Source of the DNA: Streptomyces sp. NRRL B-3428
GTDB lineage: Bacteria; Actinomycetota; Actinomycetes; Streptomycetales; Streptomycetaceae
Assembly (NCBI GenBank): GCA_000721375.1
Contig: JOGW01000004.1
Location: forward strand, 310,001 to 374,000
Length of the DNA stretch: 64,000 bases
Direction of reading: 5' to 3'
A program made the position numbers and the translations under genes. The notes beneath the pieces are model-generated. The model was not told where the DNA came from and did not search any database. It saw nothing but the letters and a program-made list of their open reading frames with translations. Of this stretch, positions 63,776 through 64,000 are shown piece after piece. Position 1 is the first letter of the stretch; each line of letters starts with the position of its first letter.

Positions 63776-64000
63776 TCAGCCGCCGGAAAGCACCCGCACC
63801 AGTTCTTCCGCGGTCCTGCACCTGTCCAGCAGCTCTTTGACGTGATTACGCGTTCCGCGTAGTGGTTCCAGGGTTGGGACCCGCTGCAGGGAATCGCGGC
63901 CGGGCAGGTCGAAAATGACGGAGTCCCAGGAGGCCGCGGCGACGTCGTCGGCGTACTGCTCCAGGCAGCGGCCGCGGAAGTACGCGCGGGTGTCCTCCGG
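63776..64000 (-). CDS. dop: Partial depupylase Dop (C-terminal 74 residues)
   Basis: The reading frame enters from the right edge and ends at the stop codon 63778-63776. The visible residues include [20 protein letters not shown], then [20 protein letters not shown], and end [13 protein letters not shown]. This is the C-terminus of the PafA/Dop ligase-like family, here Dop, which removes Pup from tagged proteins. It precedes pup on the same strand, as in all actinobacterial clusters. Confidence 0.93.
   Translation of the reverse strand, partial: PEDTRAYFRGRCLEQYADDVAAASWDSVIFDLPGRDSLQRVPTLEPLRGTRNHVKELLDRCRTAEELVRVLSGG

Overview
The window is chromosomal DNA of a Streptomyces species, or a very close relative. 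The base composition is very GC-rich with strong third-position bias, GTG starts are common, and the intergenic repeat families look streptomycete. The gene order pheST - rRNA methylase - rplT/rpmI/infC - DUF1844/SseB - glnA4 cluster - betaine ABC transporter - helicase/tatC/tatA - pafC/pafB - FKBPs - pafA - prcA/prcB - pup - dop matches, from memory, the SCO159x-SCO164x region of S. coelicolor. No prophage, insertion sequence, CRISPR array or rRNA operon was seen. All positions and motifs were read by eye; no database search was run.

Layout. 1-12 kb: a partial regulator, a membrane SpoIIE-type phosphatase, pheST, a soluble sensor kinase, a DoxX-like/TetR divergon, a SpoU methylase and the infC-rpmI-rplT operon, which has an AUC start and a possible attenuator. 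12-19 kb: SseB, a beta-lactamase-fold lipoprotein, a mycosin-like protease translationally coupled to a proline-rich membrane protein, a PLP-dependent aldolase/deaminase and a DUF2510 protein. 19-26 kb: a gamma-glutamyl-ethanolamine (GlnA4-type) catabolic cluster. 26-35 kb: a LysR/TDT exporter divergon, a cytosolic BtuF-like protein with an XRE-cupin regulator, and a betaine transporter whose permease carries two fused binding domains. 35-48 kb: a glycosyltransferase, a small 5'-3' exonuclease, a siderophore-interacting protein behind an iron-box-like palindrome, an NCS1 permease with a hydantoin racemase, a PadR-ABC exporter unit, an ADP-ribosylglycohydrolase, an RluA pseudouridine synthase and a P450. 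47-64 kb: a HelY/Mtr4-like helicase, a lipid kinase, tatC/tatA, and the Pup-proteasome region (pafC, pafB, two FKBPs, pafA, then prcA, prcB, an endonuclease VII-like gene, pup and partial dop), interrupted by an MFS/LacI pair.

How the genes work together. The last 10 kb encodes most of the pupylation pathway: Pup ending in Glu, the ligase PafA, the proteasome core PrcBA, the C-terminus of the depupylase Dop, and the paired WYL regulators PafB/PafC, which control a DNA-damage response in mycobacteria. The 19-26 kb cluster carries import, gamma-glutamylation, oxidation and deglutamylation steps beside a GntR regulator.

The most unusual structures are non-coding. (i) A 177-bp inverted repeat lies upstream of pheS; its inner-arm differences are all G.U-compatible on one strand only. 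(ii) Short tandem duplications repeatedly fall exactly on stop codons. (iii) A tRNA-sized element with a T-arm-like hairpin follows the racemase. (iv) A candidate terminated small RNA precedes the ABC exporter genes. (v) An AUC start and a U-tract hairpin mark infC.
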